Below the pieces are notes generated by a model that was given only the letters and a program-made list of their open reading frames with translations, was not told the DNA's origin and ran no database searches. Of a stretch of DNA of 56,193 bases, positions 34,328 to 42,575 are shown one piece after another (position 1 is the stretch's first letter; the number at the start of each line of letters is the position of its first letter). Source of the stretch: DATLOJ01 sp035536315 (lineage in GTDB: Bacteria > Actinomycetota > CADDZG01 > JAHWKV01); the NCBI GenBank assembly GCA_035536315.1, contig DATLOJ010000088.1:1-56193 (forward strand). Reading direction: 5' to 3'. A program made the position numbers and the translations under genes.

Positions 34328-35716
34328 GTGAAGGATCTTCTGGAAGGAACGACCCTCAGACAACGTGCCCGTGCCGCTATCGCCGACGAGCATCTTTCCG
34401 AAGCGCTCGAGCAGGCATCCGACCGACTGACAAACCTGAAGCTCATCGGTTCTTCGGCTCTCGAGAACTACGAGGAGCTTCGCGATGCCGGGCGGTACAT
34501 CAGGGGTCGCGTGATCGCGAACCTCTCGCAGGTGCTCGGCAAGCTGACCGATAACGTCGAAGCAAGCGGAGGCAAAGTGTTCTTTGCATCCGACGGCGCC
34601 GAAGCAGCCGAATACGTCAGCCGTGTGGCTGTGAACGCGGGGGCCCGGACGGTGGTCAAGTCGAAATCGATGGCATCGGAGGAGATCCACCTCAACGATG
34701 CGCTAGAGAATCTTGACATCGAGGCGGTCGAGACGGACCTGGGGGAGTGGATCATCCAGCTCGCGCACCAGACCCCATCCCACATCATTGCACCGGCAAT
34801 CCACCTGACCGCTCAGGATGTCTCGGACATTTTCAACAAGATCTCAGAGGGGGATCTCTCCGATGTTCCGTCCGAGCTCTGCGCGTTTGCTCGCGAGCAG
34901 TTGAGACAGAAGTTTCTGGAGTCGGACGTAGGTGTCTCGGGTGTGAACTTTGGAATTGCAGAGACCGGAACGATTGCGATCGTAACGAATGAGGGCAACG
35001 GCCGGCTGGTCACGTCACTGCCCAGGGTCCACGTAGCGATCATGGGGATGGAGCGAGTCGTCGAGACCTGGGAGCAGTTCGACGTGATGCTCGCGCTTTT
35101 GCCAAGGGCTGCAACTGGCCAACAGATCACGACGTACGTGAACATGGTGACCGGCCCCCGGCGTCCCGGAGAGGCCGACGGTCCCGATGAGTTCCATCTG
35201 GTCATTCTGGACAACGGCCGTTCGGACATTCTCGGCACGGAGTTTCAGGAGATCCTGCACTGCATAAGGTGTGGTGCTTGTCTCAACGTATGTCCGGTGT
35301 TCCGCCAGATCGGCGGACACGGCTACGGCTGGGTTTATTCCGGCCCGGTGGGGGCGGTTCTCACCCCGCTGCTCAATAGAGCCGAGGAGGCTGGTGAGTT
35401 GCAGGACGCGTCGAGCCTTTGCGGCGCGTGCTGGGAAGCATGCCCGGTGAAGATTCCACTACAGGACCTTCTGCTCGGCCTTCGAAGGAAGAAGGCCGAG
35501 GATGCCGGGGGAATCCAAAAGGCCATGTGGCGCGGATGGGCCGCGGCCTGGAGCCGCCCTCGCGCCTACAAGGAGAGTGTCCGCTCCGCCGCGACGATGT
35601 CGAAGATCGTTCCCGAGCAGTTCGCCCCAAAGGGGTGGCGGGCCGGACGCAAGATCCCCAGGGCCCCTAAAGGAACTCCGTCCTTTCGAAGCTGGTTCGA
35701 AAGCGGCGAGAAGTAA
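34328..35716 (+). CDS. lutB: L-lactate utilisation protein LutB (LUD + two 4Fe-4S motifs)
   Basis: A protein of 462 residues from GTG 34328. The LUD domain covers about 60-300 (NFGIAETGTIAIVTNEGNG and TYVNMVTGPRRPGE). A ferredoxin-like segment has CIRCGACLNVCPVF and LCGACWEACPVKIPLQD, giving two 4Fe-4S clusters. The C-terminal about 90 residues (RGWAAAWSRPRAYK) match the LutB tail. It acts with LutA and LutC in L-lactate oxidation. Its TAA stop overlaps the lutC ATG (TAATG). Confidence 0.94.
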   Translation: MKDLLEGTTLRQRARAAIADEHLSEALEQASDRLTNLKLIGSSALENYEELRDAGRYIRGRVIANLSQVLGKLTDNVEASGGKVFFASDGAEAAEYVSRVAVNAGARTVVKSKSMASEEIHLNDALENLDIEAVETDLGEWIIQLAHQTPSHIIAPAIHLTAQDVSDIFNKISEGDLSDVPSELCAFAREQLRQKFLESDVGVSGVNFGIAETGTIAIVTNEGNGRLVTSLPRVHVAIMGMERVVETWEQFDVMLALLPRAATGQQITTYVNMVTGPRRPGEADGPDEFHLVILDNGRSDILGTEFQEILHCIRCGACLNVCPVFRQIGGHGYGWVYSGPVGAVLTPLLNRAEEAGELQDASSLCGACWEACPVKIPLQDLLLGLRRKKAEDAGGIQKAMWRGWAAAWSRPRAYKESVRSAATMSKIVPEQFAPKGWRAGRKIPRAPKGTPSFRSWFESGEK

Positions 35717-36375
35717 TGGAGCGAGAGGCGTTCCTGGAACAGATAAGACTCAAGGGGCCTGCTCCCGAGAATCTTCCTCATCCTTTGCGCGAGATGGCAG
35801 AGATCCCCCTCGTTCGATACGTTCGGGACCTGTCCGATCCGGTCTCGGCCTTCATCGAGGTTGCCAATGAAATCGGGGCCAATGCGCGTCTCATATCTTC
35901 AGCGGACGAAATGACGGAAATGCTGGATCAGTTGAGGGACGCGCACGATGTGAAGACGGCCGTTCTGTCGAAGGATCCTGAAGTCGATGTAATCCGTCGC
36001 CGCTTCGCAAGCGGAACCGCCTCATTTCAGGCCGTGGAGTTCGACTCGTTCGTGGCAGCATCCTCAGTGGATCTCGGAGTGACCGGGGCTGCCTTTGGTG
36101 TTGCCGCGACCGGCTCGCTGGTGATGTATCCGAACAGAGCAGGGGGCCGGAGCTCTTCCTTGCTGCCGCCTGTGCACTTGGCGCTAGTGGATGAGAAGAA
36201 CATTCTGAGGGACTCGTCTGAGGTCTTTCGAAAGATGGGCGAACGATTCCCGGACGGCCTCCCTTCGCAACTCATATTCGCCAGCGGGCCGAGCCGGTCG
36301 GGCGACATCGGGGGAGTGCTGACGGTAGGAGTCCACGGCCCTGGCCATGTCTGGATCGGAGTCCTGAAGGACTGA
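35716..36375 (+). CDS. lutC: L-lactate utilisation protein LutC (LUD domain)
   Basis: A protein of 219 residues, translationally coupled to lutB. A single LUD domain: DLGVTGAAFGVAATGSLVM and SSLLPPVHLALVDEKNIL, with ASGPSRSGDIGGVLTVGVHG near the C-terminus; these are diagnostic of LutC. It completes lutABC, which consumes the L-lactate that rhamnulose-phosphate breakdown would produce. It ends 21 bp before the convergent AbiEi/DUF559 gene. Confidence 0.93.
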   Translation: MEREAFLEQIRLKGPAPENLPHPLREMAEIPLVRYVRDLSDPVSAFIEVANEIGANARLISSADEMTEMLDQLRDAHDVKTAVLSKDPEVDVIRRRFASGTASFQAVEFDSFVAASSVDLGVTGAAFGVAATGSLVMYPNRAGGRSSSLLPPVHLALVDEKNILRDSSEVFRKMGERFPDGLPSQLIFASGPSRSGDIGGVLTVGVHGPGHVWIGVLKD

Positions 36376-36388
36376 CTCGCCGGGCCCT

Positions 36389-36460
36389 GGACGTCCCTAC
36401 CTCGACCTAGTCCAGCTAAGGTCCGTTTCCGCGTCCCAGTCTGGACTAGGTCCAGTTTCT
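36389..36460. repeat. Bipartite palindromic interspersed element, copy B
   Basis: Palindromes at 36401-36415 (CTCGAC-CTA-GTCCAG, one mismatch) and 36441-36455 (CTGGAC-TAG-GTCCAG, perfect) start 40 bp apart. The first is followed by CTAAGG as in copy A. The element lies inside the 3' end of the AbiEi/DUF559 gene, supplying its final codons, next to the convergent stop of lutC. Confidence 0.85.
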
Positions 36461-37368
36461 TGCGCCGCCAAGGCGGCTTTTATCTGGCTCACGACTCGCT
36501 CTGGATTCGCTTCGATCGATCGCCAGGTGACACGCAGGACTCGCCATCCCATGAGCAGGAGGTGGTTCGCTCTCTCCTGGTCCTTGTCCCATCGGACTAA
36601 CCCAAAGTGATAGCGATATCCGTCGCACTCGATGGCGAGTTTCTGCTCTGGGAAAGCGAAGTCGACTCTGGCGACCAGCTTCCCATTGTCGGTTATCTCC
36701 AACTGTCGTACCGGCCGGGGCAATCCGGCGGCAGTAATCAGGGTCAGTAGCTTTGTCTCGAGCGGACTCTCGGGCGATCGGCCAGGACCGCGATCTTCGA
36801 GGACGGATACCAGGCGATGAACGCCATCGCGTCCTTTGTGCTCGATTCCAGACAGCCATTTGCTCATTGCCCTGGGGTGTACCAACCGCCTCATTAGGAA
36901 CTGGTCCACGACTACCTCTAATGCCGGGGGGTCGAGAACACCGGCCAAATCGACGAGCGTTCTCCGTGCAGTTGTTACCGTCAGGGGTCCCAAAGTCGTC
37001 ATTTCCTTCTTGGAGAGGCGCGTGCGGTGGAGCACGATGTTCGACCGGCTCAGAGCTCTGCCCGTTGAGACGCTGACGTGCAGCGGACATTTGGGTAGGC
37101 CCTCGATTTTCCAGAGCAGAGCCGCCGTCTGGTGCGAAATGACTCCTGCGCCGGCACTCCACAGCCAAAGTCCGAAGACATCCTGCTCCCATGAATGAGC
37201 CGCTCCCTTGAAGCGATAGACGCGGGGGAGCGACCGTTCGAAGTTTCGGTTCAGCACGCCTTGCAGAGTGGACTTGGGAAGGCGAAGCCTTTCCAGCTGA
37301 GACCGCGCCACAACCCCGTGCTGCTTTTGCAACAGACGGTGCAGTTCGTTCGGCAGGGTCTCATTCAC
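36397..37368 (-). CDS. AbiEi-type winged-helix plus DUF559 (PD-(D/E)XK-like) protein
   Basis: A protein of 323 residues. The N-terminus (1-60, ending in PRVYRFKG) resembles the AbiEi antitoxin winged helix. A middle domain has THHQTAALLWKIEG-type and VTTARRTLVDLAGVLD signatures. The C-terminal DUF559/Vsr-like nuclease domain shows ARVDFAFPEQKLAIECDGY and GWRVLRVTW, with acidic and Lys residues typical of PD-(D/E)XK folds. No AbiEii nucleotidyltransferase partner is adjacent, so it is a solo form, frequent in actinobacteria. The last about 20 codons coincide with the palindromic element at 36401-36455. Role in defence is an inference. Confidence 0.82.
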   Translation of the reverse strand: MNETLPNELHRLLQKQHGVVARSQLERLRLPKSTLQGVLNRNFERSLPRVYRFKGAAHSWEQDVFGLWLWSAGAGVISHQTAALLWKIEGLPKCPLHVSVSTGRALSRSNIVLHRTRLSKKEMTTLGPLTVTTARRTLVDLAGVLDPPALEVVVDQFLMRRLVHPRAMSKWLSGIEHKGRDGVHRLVSVLEDRGPGRSPESPLETKLLTLITAAGLPRPVRQLEITDNGKLVARVDFAFPEQKLAIECDGYRYHFGLVRWDKDQERANHLLLMGWRVLRVTWRSIEANPERVVSQIKAALAAQETGPSPDWDAETDLSWTRSR

Positions 37369-37432
37369 AAGCGAATTGAATCAGGGGGGTGTGACATAGC
37401 TGCATTCGTGTTCGTGCTTCCACCGGCCGCAT

Positions 37433-37510
37433 GCCTGCTGGCCTGGACCTAGTCGAGCTGAGGCTCTGTATTCGGATCTCTGCTGGACCTAGTCCAGCTG
37501 AGGGCGCGGA
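37433..37510. repeat. Bipartite palindromic interspersed element, copy C
   Basis: Palindromes at 37443-37457 (CTGGAC-CTA-GTCGAG, one mismatch) and 37483-37497 (CTGGAC-CTA-GTCCAG, perfect) start 40 bp apart. Tails are CTGAGG and CTGAGGGCGC. This copy lies between two tandem minus-strand genes, the AbiEi/DUF559 gene start and the zinc dehydrogenase stop, unlike the other three, which are in convergent gaps. Confidence 0.85.
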
Positions 37511-37530
37511 CCGGGGGAGAGGGCCTTGGC

Positions 37531-38466
37531 TTACGGGCGGAGGAGGGCCTTCACTACGTCGGTGCGCCCGTTCATCAGCTCCGTGAAAATTCCGGCTCCC
37601 TCTTCCAGCGGAAAGTCCGTCGTCCAGTTCGTCTCTACTTGCATGGCGAGTGGGATCGTCTCCTGGAAGTCCCGGGGTGGGTAGGCGAACATCCCAAGGA
37701 CTCTCTTCTCCATGCGGATCAGGTCGTGAGAGTTGAAGTGAGCTTCGTCGCTGATCAGACCAAGCCAGACTGTCGCCCCACCGGGCCGCAGCTTCTCTAC
37801 CGATGCGGTATGCGTGGCGGGAACGCCAACGGCGTCGAAGATCACGTCGAACTCGCCCTCGAGTGCCGGGCCCGTCTCGTCAGCGCCCAGCTTGCGGACG
37901 ACGTCGAGCCGCTCGTCTGAAAGGTCGGCAACCGACACATGCTGCGCCCCCTGCAGCTTCGACATCAAAAGACAGACCAGGCCGATAGTGCCCGCCCCGA
38001 TGATGCCGACTCGTTTTGCATCCGGATCGTTGGCGAGGTGCCATGCATGCAAGGCATTTGCCAGCGGCTCGATCGTAGCGGCAGTCGTGAAGCTCATCTC
38101 GTCGGGAATTTCGAAGACGTTGGTCTCCGGAACTGCAACTCTCTCGGCAAAGCCGCCGGCCCGGTGGATGCCCACCACCGATCTCGTCCTGCACAGGTTT
38201 TGCAAATCCCGTTTACAAAGATCGCACTCCTGGCAGCTGACGATCGGATTGATGACGACTCTTCGTCCGTCAGAAGTCGTGCCGGCAAACTCGTGGCCCA
38301 TCACAAGGGGCGGCTGGCGGAAGCCGGGAGTTTGGATGCCGTGCAGCTCGCTTCCGCAGATACCGGCAGCCGCCACATCGACGATCACCTCTCCGGGGGC
38401 CGGAGTTGGTTCATCCACGTCGAGAATCTCGACAACGCTCGGAGCGGTGAACACCATCGCCTTCAC
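37531..38466 (-). CDS. Zinc-dependent medium-chain sugar/alcohol dehydrogenase
   Basis: A protein of 311 residues from ATG 38466. Catalytic zinc site is GICGSELHGIQ and VMGHEFAGT; structural cysteines are CQECDLCKRDLQNLC. Nucleotide loop: VGIIGAGTIGLVCLLM. Related to L-threonine/L-iditol-type dehydrogenases. It is slightly short for the family (about 340). Last gene of the run GH51, SDR, dehydrogenase, each overlapping the next by 1-4 bp, so it probably oxidises a sugar released by the arabinofuranosidase; inference only. Confidence 0.88.
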   Translation of the reverse strand: MKAMVFTAPSVVEILDVDEPTPAPGEVIVDVAAAGICGSELHGIQTPGFRQPPLVMGHEFAGTTSDGRRVVINPIVSCQECDLCKRDLQNLCRTRSVVGIHRAGGFAERVAVPETNVFEIPDEMSFTTAATIEPLANALHAWHLANDPDAKRVGIIGAGTIGLVCLLMSKLQGAQHVSVADLSDERLDVVRKLGADETGPALEGEFDVIFDAVGVPATHTASVEKLRPGGATVWLGLISDEAHFNSHDLIRMEKRVLGMFAYPPRDFQETIPLAMQVETNWTTDFPLEEGAGIFTELMNGRTDVVKALLRP

Positions 38467-39347
38467 CGGCCGCTCCCCTCGTCGAGACCAAGCGCCTCCC
38501 GCAGGAAATCCTCGTGTCCATACTCGATCTTGATGCCGAGATCCTTCTCAGTCTCCGATGCGTCGAATAAGGACGACGGTCTCGGAACTTCCGGCGGCAG
38601 CTTGTCCTCTGACAACCAATCGATTTTGGACGCAAGCAGGGCTCGAATGTTTTGCGCCGGGAAGTCGGATGGTTGAAGAACGGTTGTGGGAAGGATCAGG
38701 TACTGGCCCCGCGGCGGCATTGGGTTGGTCTCCATCGCCCGGATGTTGGCATTCACTGCGTCGCGAACATCGGTGAGATGCCCGCTCATTGCCCAAGCAA
38801 GGTCTACCCGGCCTTTGAATGACTGCACGAGCTGGCGAACTCCTCCGTAACGGAGCGCAATTACCTCAAGCCCCTTTCTCGAGTACGACTCGCACAGGTC
38901 TTCTGCCAGAAGCTTGCTGGTTCCGTAGTAGTCGCCCGGCATCCTCGGCGTGTCGTGGGTGAGGATGGGGGGCACGGGTTCGTCAGGGGGGCCAAGCCCC
39001 CCTCCAATGACTCCGGTCGTCGATGAGTGGACAACTCTCTTCACTGCATTTCGATGTGCTGCCTCCAGGACGTTGAACGTTCCTAGTACGTTGATCGACA
39101 TGTATTCCGACGGTGAGTGAGTTTGCGAGTGGATACCGTGAAGGGCAGCCGTATGAAAGACACCATCGGTATCTCTTGTGAGCCAGAGCAACTTGTCGAG
39201 ATTCCGAATGTCCCCTTGGATGAGCGTGCCGTCGGGGGCAGATGCAGTCGGCGAAACATCCACGATTCTGACTTCATGTCCGTCCTCGACCAGGCGCGTG
39301 GCGATCGCCGATCCAATCAGCCCGGCCCCCGTTACCAGGTAACGCAT
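38463..39347 (-). CDS. NAD-dependent epimerase/dehydratase (extended SDR)
   Basis: A protein of 294 residues from ATG 39347, preferred over the longer frame from 39404. NAD loop RYLVTGAGLIGSAIATRL is at the very N-terminus. The active-site pair is YYGTSKLLAEDL (Tyr-x-x-x-Lys), with Ser/Thr in VVHSSTTGV and Asp after GDIRN. Such enzymes epimerise or dehydrate sugars or sugar nucleotides. The start overlaps the GH51 stop (TGATG) and its stop overlaps the dehydrogenase start (ATGA). Confidence 0.88.
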   Translation of the reverse strand: MRYLVTGAGLIGSAIATRLVEDGHEVRIVDVSPTASAPDGTLIQGDIRNLDKLLWLTRDTDGVFHTAALHGIHSQTHSPSEYMSINVLGTFNVLEAAHRNAVKRVVHSSTTGVIGGGLGPPDEPVPPILTHDTPRMPGDYYGTSKLLAEDLCESYSRKGLEVIALRYGGVRQLVQSFKGRVDLAWAMSGHLTDVRDAVNANIRAMETNPMPPRGQYLILPTTVLQPSDFPAQNIRALLASKIDWLSEDKLPPEVPRPSSLFDASETEKDLGIKIEYGHEDFLREALGLDEGSGR

Positions 39348-41260
39348 CAGATGAAGCGGGCCACCGTCAGGGAGTAGGGAGGAAGCGTCAGCGCGCCTTT
39401 CCATTCGACTTCCCTGCTCTCGCTCTTGGACTGCCCCCAGGGGTCTTTGCCGGCGGGCCGGACTACGTCGATTGCAACTCGTGCCTTTTTGGGGGCTCCA
39501 TCAACGCGCACCTTCTTCGTGGCGTTCCCGGCATTAACAACGAACAAGGAGACTCCACCGTCACCACCAAGGGCGGACGCATCGAGCTCGTCATCGCCGT
39601 GCGTCTCGCAAAGCACGGCATCCGGCCTGTGCGCCATGTTGTACAAGCGAAAGATCTCGTAGACGGGCTCGCGAATGACTTTGATGCCTTCTCTTCTGAT
39701 AACTCCGTCTGCGTTGATCACACAGGAGCGGTTTCCTATGAGAACCATCGGCGCGACGCGATGCAGCCCGTTGAGGGAGGCAGCGGTGTAGATGGCACCA
39801 ATGTGGTTCGACCGTGACCAGCCCCACTCGTCGAGCGCGATTTGCGTGTTGTCGTCTGCCGGACTGTTTTCTAATTCCTTCTTGACCGCCTCGAGCAGGA
39901 CTTGAAAGCTCCGGCCCGAAAGTATCTTGCGAGTCGCCGCGGCTTCATCGGTCTCGTGCACCTCTTCGGAGTAGTGGTGAATCTGCAGGACGTCGACGTC
40001 TTTGCCTGCAATGGGAAGGAACTTCTGGTTGAAGTCTCCGGCCTGACCGACAGCAACCACTGTGATCGTCGGGTCGACTTTAAGCATGGCCTCTTTGTAT
40101 TCGAGATAGCGCTTGGCGTACCCTTCGGGCCCGTCGAAGCCGCGCTCGAAATGACCCCACTGCTCATTGCCCATGCTCCAGTACTTGACGGCGTACGGCT
40201 CCGGGTGTCCATTGGCTGCACGAACTGACCCCCAGCGGCTGTCGGCAGGGCCGTTGCAGTACTCGACCCAGGCCGCCGCGATCTCGGCCGTGCCGCTTCC
40301 GATGTTGATGCAGATGTACGGCTCGGCGTCTGTGAGCCTGCAGAGTTTCATGAACTCGTCGGTCCCGAAGTCGTTCTCGTCCCAGCCAAGCCAGGCCTGG
40401 TCCATGAACGGGTAGCGCGCGTCGCGCGGGCCGATTCCCCAACGCCAGTCGTAGTTATCGGCCATACACCCGCCGGGCCACTTGAGACACGCGACGGGAA
40501 GGTCTTTGAACTCCTTGATTACTGCGTTCGGGATTCCGTCCGTCGTGTCATCTGGCATGAGACTCACCCAGTCGAACCAAATAACCGCGCGCTCGCCCTT
40601 GGGGGCGTCCACCGTGAGCGAGAGCAATGCATCGTGGTCCGTGGTGTTTGACGTAAGCGTTCCCGTCACCTCGTGCCAGGAGAACGGATCCATCCAAAGA
40701 AGTGTCGGATGCTGCTTGATGATCGGGGACTCTTCCGGGTCGCCGAACATGGTCGTGGATATCTTCTCGAGCTCGATCGAAGTCTCGCCAAGGACTTTGC
40801 CCTTGCTCGAGCGGAGCGCGACCCGCAGGTGGTCAAGGTCACCCATCCTCCTGACCCTTGCCCTGAATACGTACCGGCCCTTTTTGTCCGCTCTGATCTC
40901 CGGTTGCTGGATGCCGTGCTCCCCACCGGGGTGTCCCTCATCGAAGAAGAGGGCAAAGCTGTGGTGAGCGGTCAGATGGGGAGATGAGTGCCGGGCGACT
41001 GCCTCGTTGTTGCGCAGGTCTCTGATTTTCTTGTTTGGCTTGCCGAAGCGCTCCCACGGCCTCGGCATGAGGTGCCGGACGCGGTGGACCATTGGGTCTT
41101 CGAACTTGCGGCCGTAGAGCATCTCCCCCCAGATTCCGTCGTAAATGACGTGCACGAGATGTTCAGTGAAGTGGCCGTAGACAAGCTGGGGCACCTCCCC
41201 AAGAACTTTGTTTGATTCGATCCGAATCGTGGGGCCGGCCGCGGCGGATGAGGATGTCAC
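39347..41260 (-). CDS. abfA: GH51 alpha-L-arabinofuranosidase (long form)
   Basis: A protein of 637 residues from the conventional start GTG 41260; a CTG start at 41386 adds 42 residues (see the extension entry). TIM barrel plus C-terminal beta-sandwich. The acid/base is in MGNEQWGHF (Glu codon 40163-40165) and the nucleophile in IALDEWGW (39827-39829). FTEHLVHVIYDGIWGEMLYG and LKWPGGCMADNYDWRWGIG are GH51 signatures. A carbohydrate-binding-like insert occurs around 90-220. It removes terminal alpha-L-arabinose. There is no classical signal peptide. It starts the run with the SDR and dehydrogenase genes. Confidence 0.92.
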   Translation of the reverse strand: MTSSSAAAGPTIRIESNKVLGEVPQLVYGHFTEHLVHVIYDGIWGEMLYGRKFEDPMVHRVRHLMPRPWERFGKPNKKIRDLRNNEAVARHSSPHLTAHHSFALFFDEGHPGGEHGIQQPEIRADKKGRYVFRARVRRMGDLDHLRVALRSSKGKVLGETSIELEKISTTMFGDPEESPIIKQHPTLLWMDPFSWHEVTGTLTSNTTDHDALLSLTVDAPKGERAVIWFDWVSLMPDDTTDGIPNAVIKEFKDLPVACLKWPGGCMADNYDWRWGIGPRDARYPFMDQAWLGWDENDFGTDEFMKLCRLTDAEPYICINIGSGTAEIAAAWVEYCNGPADSRWGSVRAANGHPEPYAVKYWSMGNEQWGHFERGFDGPEGYAKRYLEYKEAMLKVDPTITVVAVGQAGDFNQKFLPIAGKDVDVLQIHHYSEEVHETDEAAATRKILSGRSFQVLLEAVKKELENSPADDNTQIALDEWGWSRSNHIGAIYTAASLNGLHRVAPMVLIGNRSCVINADGVIRREGIKVIREPVYEIFRLYNMAHRPDAVLCETHGDDELDASALGGDGGVSLFVVNAGNATKKVRVDGAPKKARVAIDVVRPAGKDPWGQSKSESREVEWKGALTLPPYSLTVARFI

Positions 41261-41386
41261 GGACGCCTTGGTTACGGACTTCTTAGAAGGTGCGCGGGAG
41301 CTGCTCTTCCTGACTGGGGCTTTTTGTGTTTTGGCCGACGGCTTCGATTTGCTGGCGGACTTCGTTGAGGATTTCTTGGCAGACAG
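41261..41386 (-). other. Possible Lys/Ser/Ala-rich N-terminal extension of the GH51 enzyme
   Basis: In frame with GTG 41260, an open stretch reaches back to a TGA just upstream of CTG 41386-41384. It would encode 42 residues rich in Lys, Ser and Ala, for example SAKKSSTKSASKSKPSAK. The sequence AAAGGA lies 7 nt before the CTG. No ATG, GTG or TTG occurs in this frame between the stop and 41260. The composition is strongly protein-like, resembling basic tails of nucleic-acid- or surface-binding proteins. Whether CTG initiates is unproven. Confidence 0.5.
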
Positions 41387-41467
41387 AGTTCAATCCTTTG
41401 ATCGGTGTCTGAATGACATCAGATGGATAATCTCCCAACCCTACCGGCCCGGAAGGAGCGTCAACAA

Positions 41468-42553
41468 ATGCATTACGGATCCGAACGCACCTTCGGCTCA
41501 AGGATTGACGACGGCTGGAAGTACCGTGGCGTCGATGCGGTCATCATCGAGAACGAGCTGCTCCGAGCGATCCTTCTGCCCGGCAAGGGCGCCGATGTCT
41601 ATAGCCTCGTTCACAAACCGACCGATACCGAGTTCCTTTGGCGCTCTCCATGGGGCGTGCGAAACCCCGCGACCTACGTTCCCGGGAGCCCCGATCCCGG
41701 CCAGGTCTGGATCGACTACTACGAGGGCGGCTGGCAAACCATCGTGCCGAACGGCGGAAACCCCGCCTCGTACAAGGGCGCAAGCTTCGGGCAGCATGGC
41801 GACGTCAGCCTTATGCCATGGGACTGCACGATCACCGAGGACACTGAAGAGAAAGTGTCCGCCCGCTTCTTCGTGAGGATGGCACGCATGCCGCTCACGG
41901 TTACAAAGGAAGTCTTCCTGGAAGCCGGAAGTGCCTCGCTCGTCATGAGAGATGTCGTAACTAATGTCTCGAAGGAAGAGATCCCGATCGTATTCGGGCA
42001 ACACCTTGCCTTCGGGTCCCCGTTTCTCTCAGGAGACTGCGTGCTCGATATCCCCGGCGGGACAGTGAACACCCATCCCGTCGCTTACTCGGAGAACCAT
42101 CGTTGGAAAGCAGGCTCGTCTACCGAGTGGCCGAAGAGCGTCCTCGCGGACGGCGGCGAAGAAAGCTTGAGGGAAGTTCCTGCAGAAGGGGCGGGATACG
42201 ACGACCAGGCCTACATCACGCAGATGCCCGAAGGTTGGTGCGCGATCACTAACACTCAAATCGGCCTAGGCCTCGCTGTGACCTGGCCGGTCGATGTCTT
42301 CAAATGTCTTTGGTACTGGCAGATGTTCTCGGGCGGCGAGGGGTACCCCTGGTGGGGCAGGACTTACAGCTGCGGCCTCGAGCCCTTCACCAGCTATCCG
42401 AACACGGGCCTGGCGGAAGCAATCGAAAACGGTACGGCCCACATTCTGAAAGGTGAGTCTTCACTGGAGACCGAAGTCACAGCGACGGCCTTCGCTTCGA
42501 AACAGGGTGTGAAACAGGTATCGAGCGGGGGCCGGGTTACTACCCTCGACTAG
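41468..42553 (+). CDS. Aldose-1-epimerase-like / DUF4432 galactose-mutarotase-fold protein
   Basis: A protein of 361 residues from ATG 41468, with GGAAGGAG nine bases upstream. It has the beta-sandwich fold of mutarotases: ENELLRAILLPGKGADVYSLVHK at the N-terminus is the typical first hairpin, followed by QTIVPNGGNPASYKG, GQHLAFGSPFLSGDC and a late YSCGLEPFTSYPNTG. DUF4432-type members bind sugars and may interconvert anomers. Its neighbourhood suggests arabinose or related sugars. It is divergent from the GH51 gene. Confidence 0.83.
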   Translation: MHYGSERTFGSRIDDGWKYRGVDAVIIENELLRAILLPGKGADVYSLVHKPTDTEFLWRSPWGVRNPATYVPGSPDPGQVWIDYYEGGWQTIVPNGGNPASYKGASFGQHGDVSLMPWDCTITEDTEEKVSARFFVRMARMPLTVTKEVFLEAGSASLVMRDVVTNVSKEEIPIVFGQHLAFGSPFLSGDCVLDIPGGTVNTHPVAYSENHRWKAGSSTEWPKSVLADGGEESLREVPAEGAGYDDQAYITQMPEGWCAITNTQIGLGLAVTWPVDVFKCLWYWQMFSGGEGYPWWGRTYSCGLEPFTSYPNTGLAEAIENGTAHILKGESSLETEVTATAFASKQGVKQVSSGGRVTTLD

Positions 42554-42575
42554 CAACGAGCGCAGAGGAAGCCCG

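Noticed and set aside
41208..41876. Plus-strand open frame across the GH51 start and the DUF4432 gene
   Set aside because: Its first part is antisense to the Lys/Ser-rich extension and the rest is out of frame with the clear mutarotase-like gene starting at 41468.
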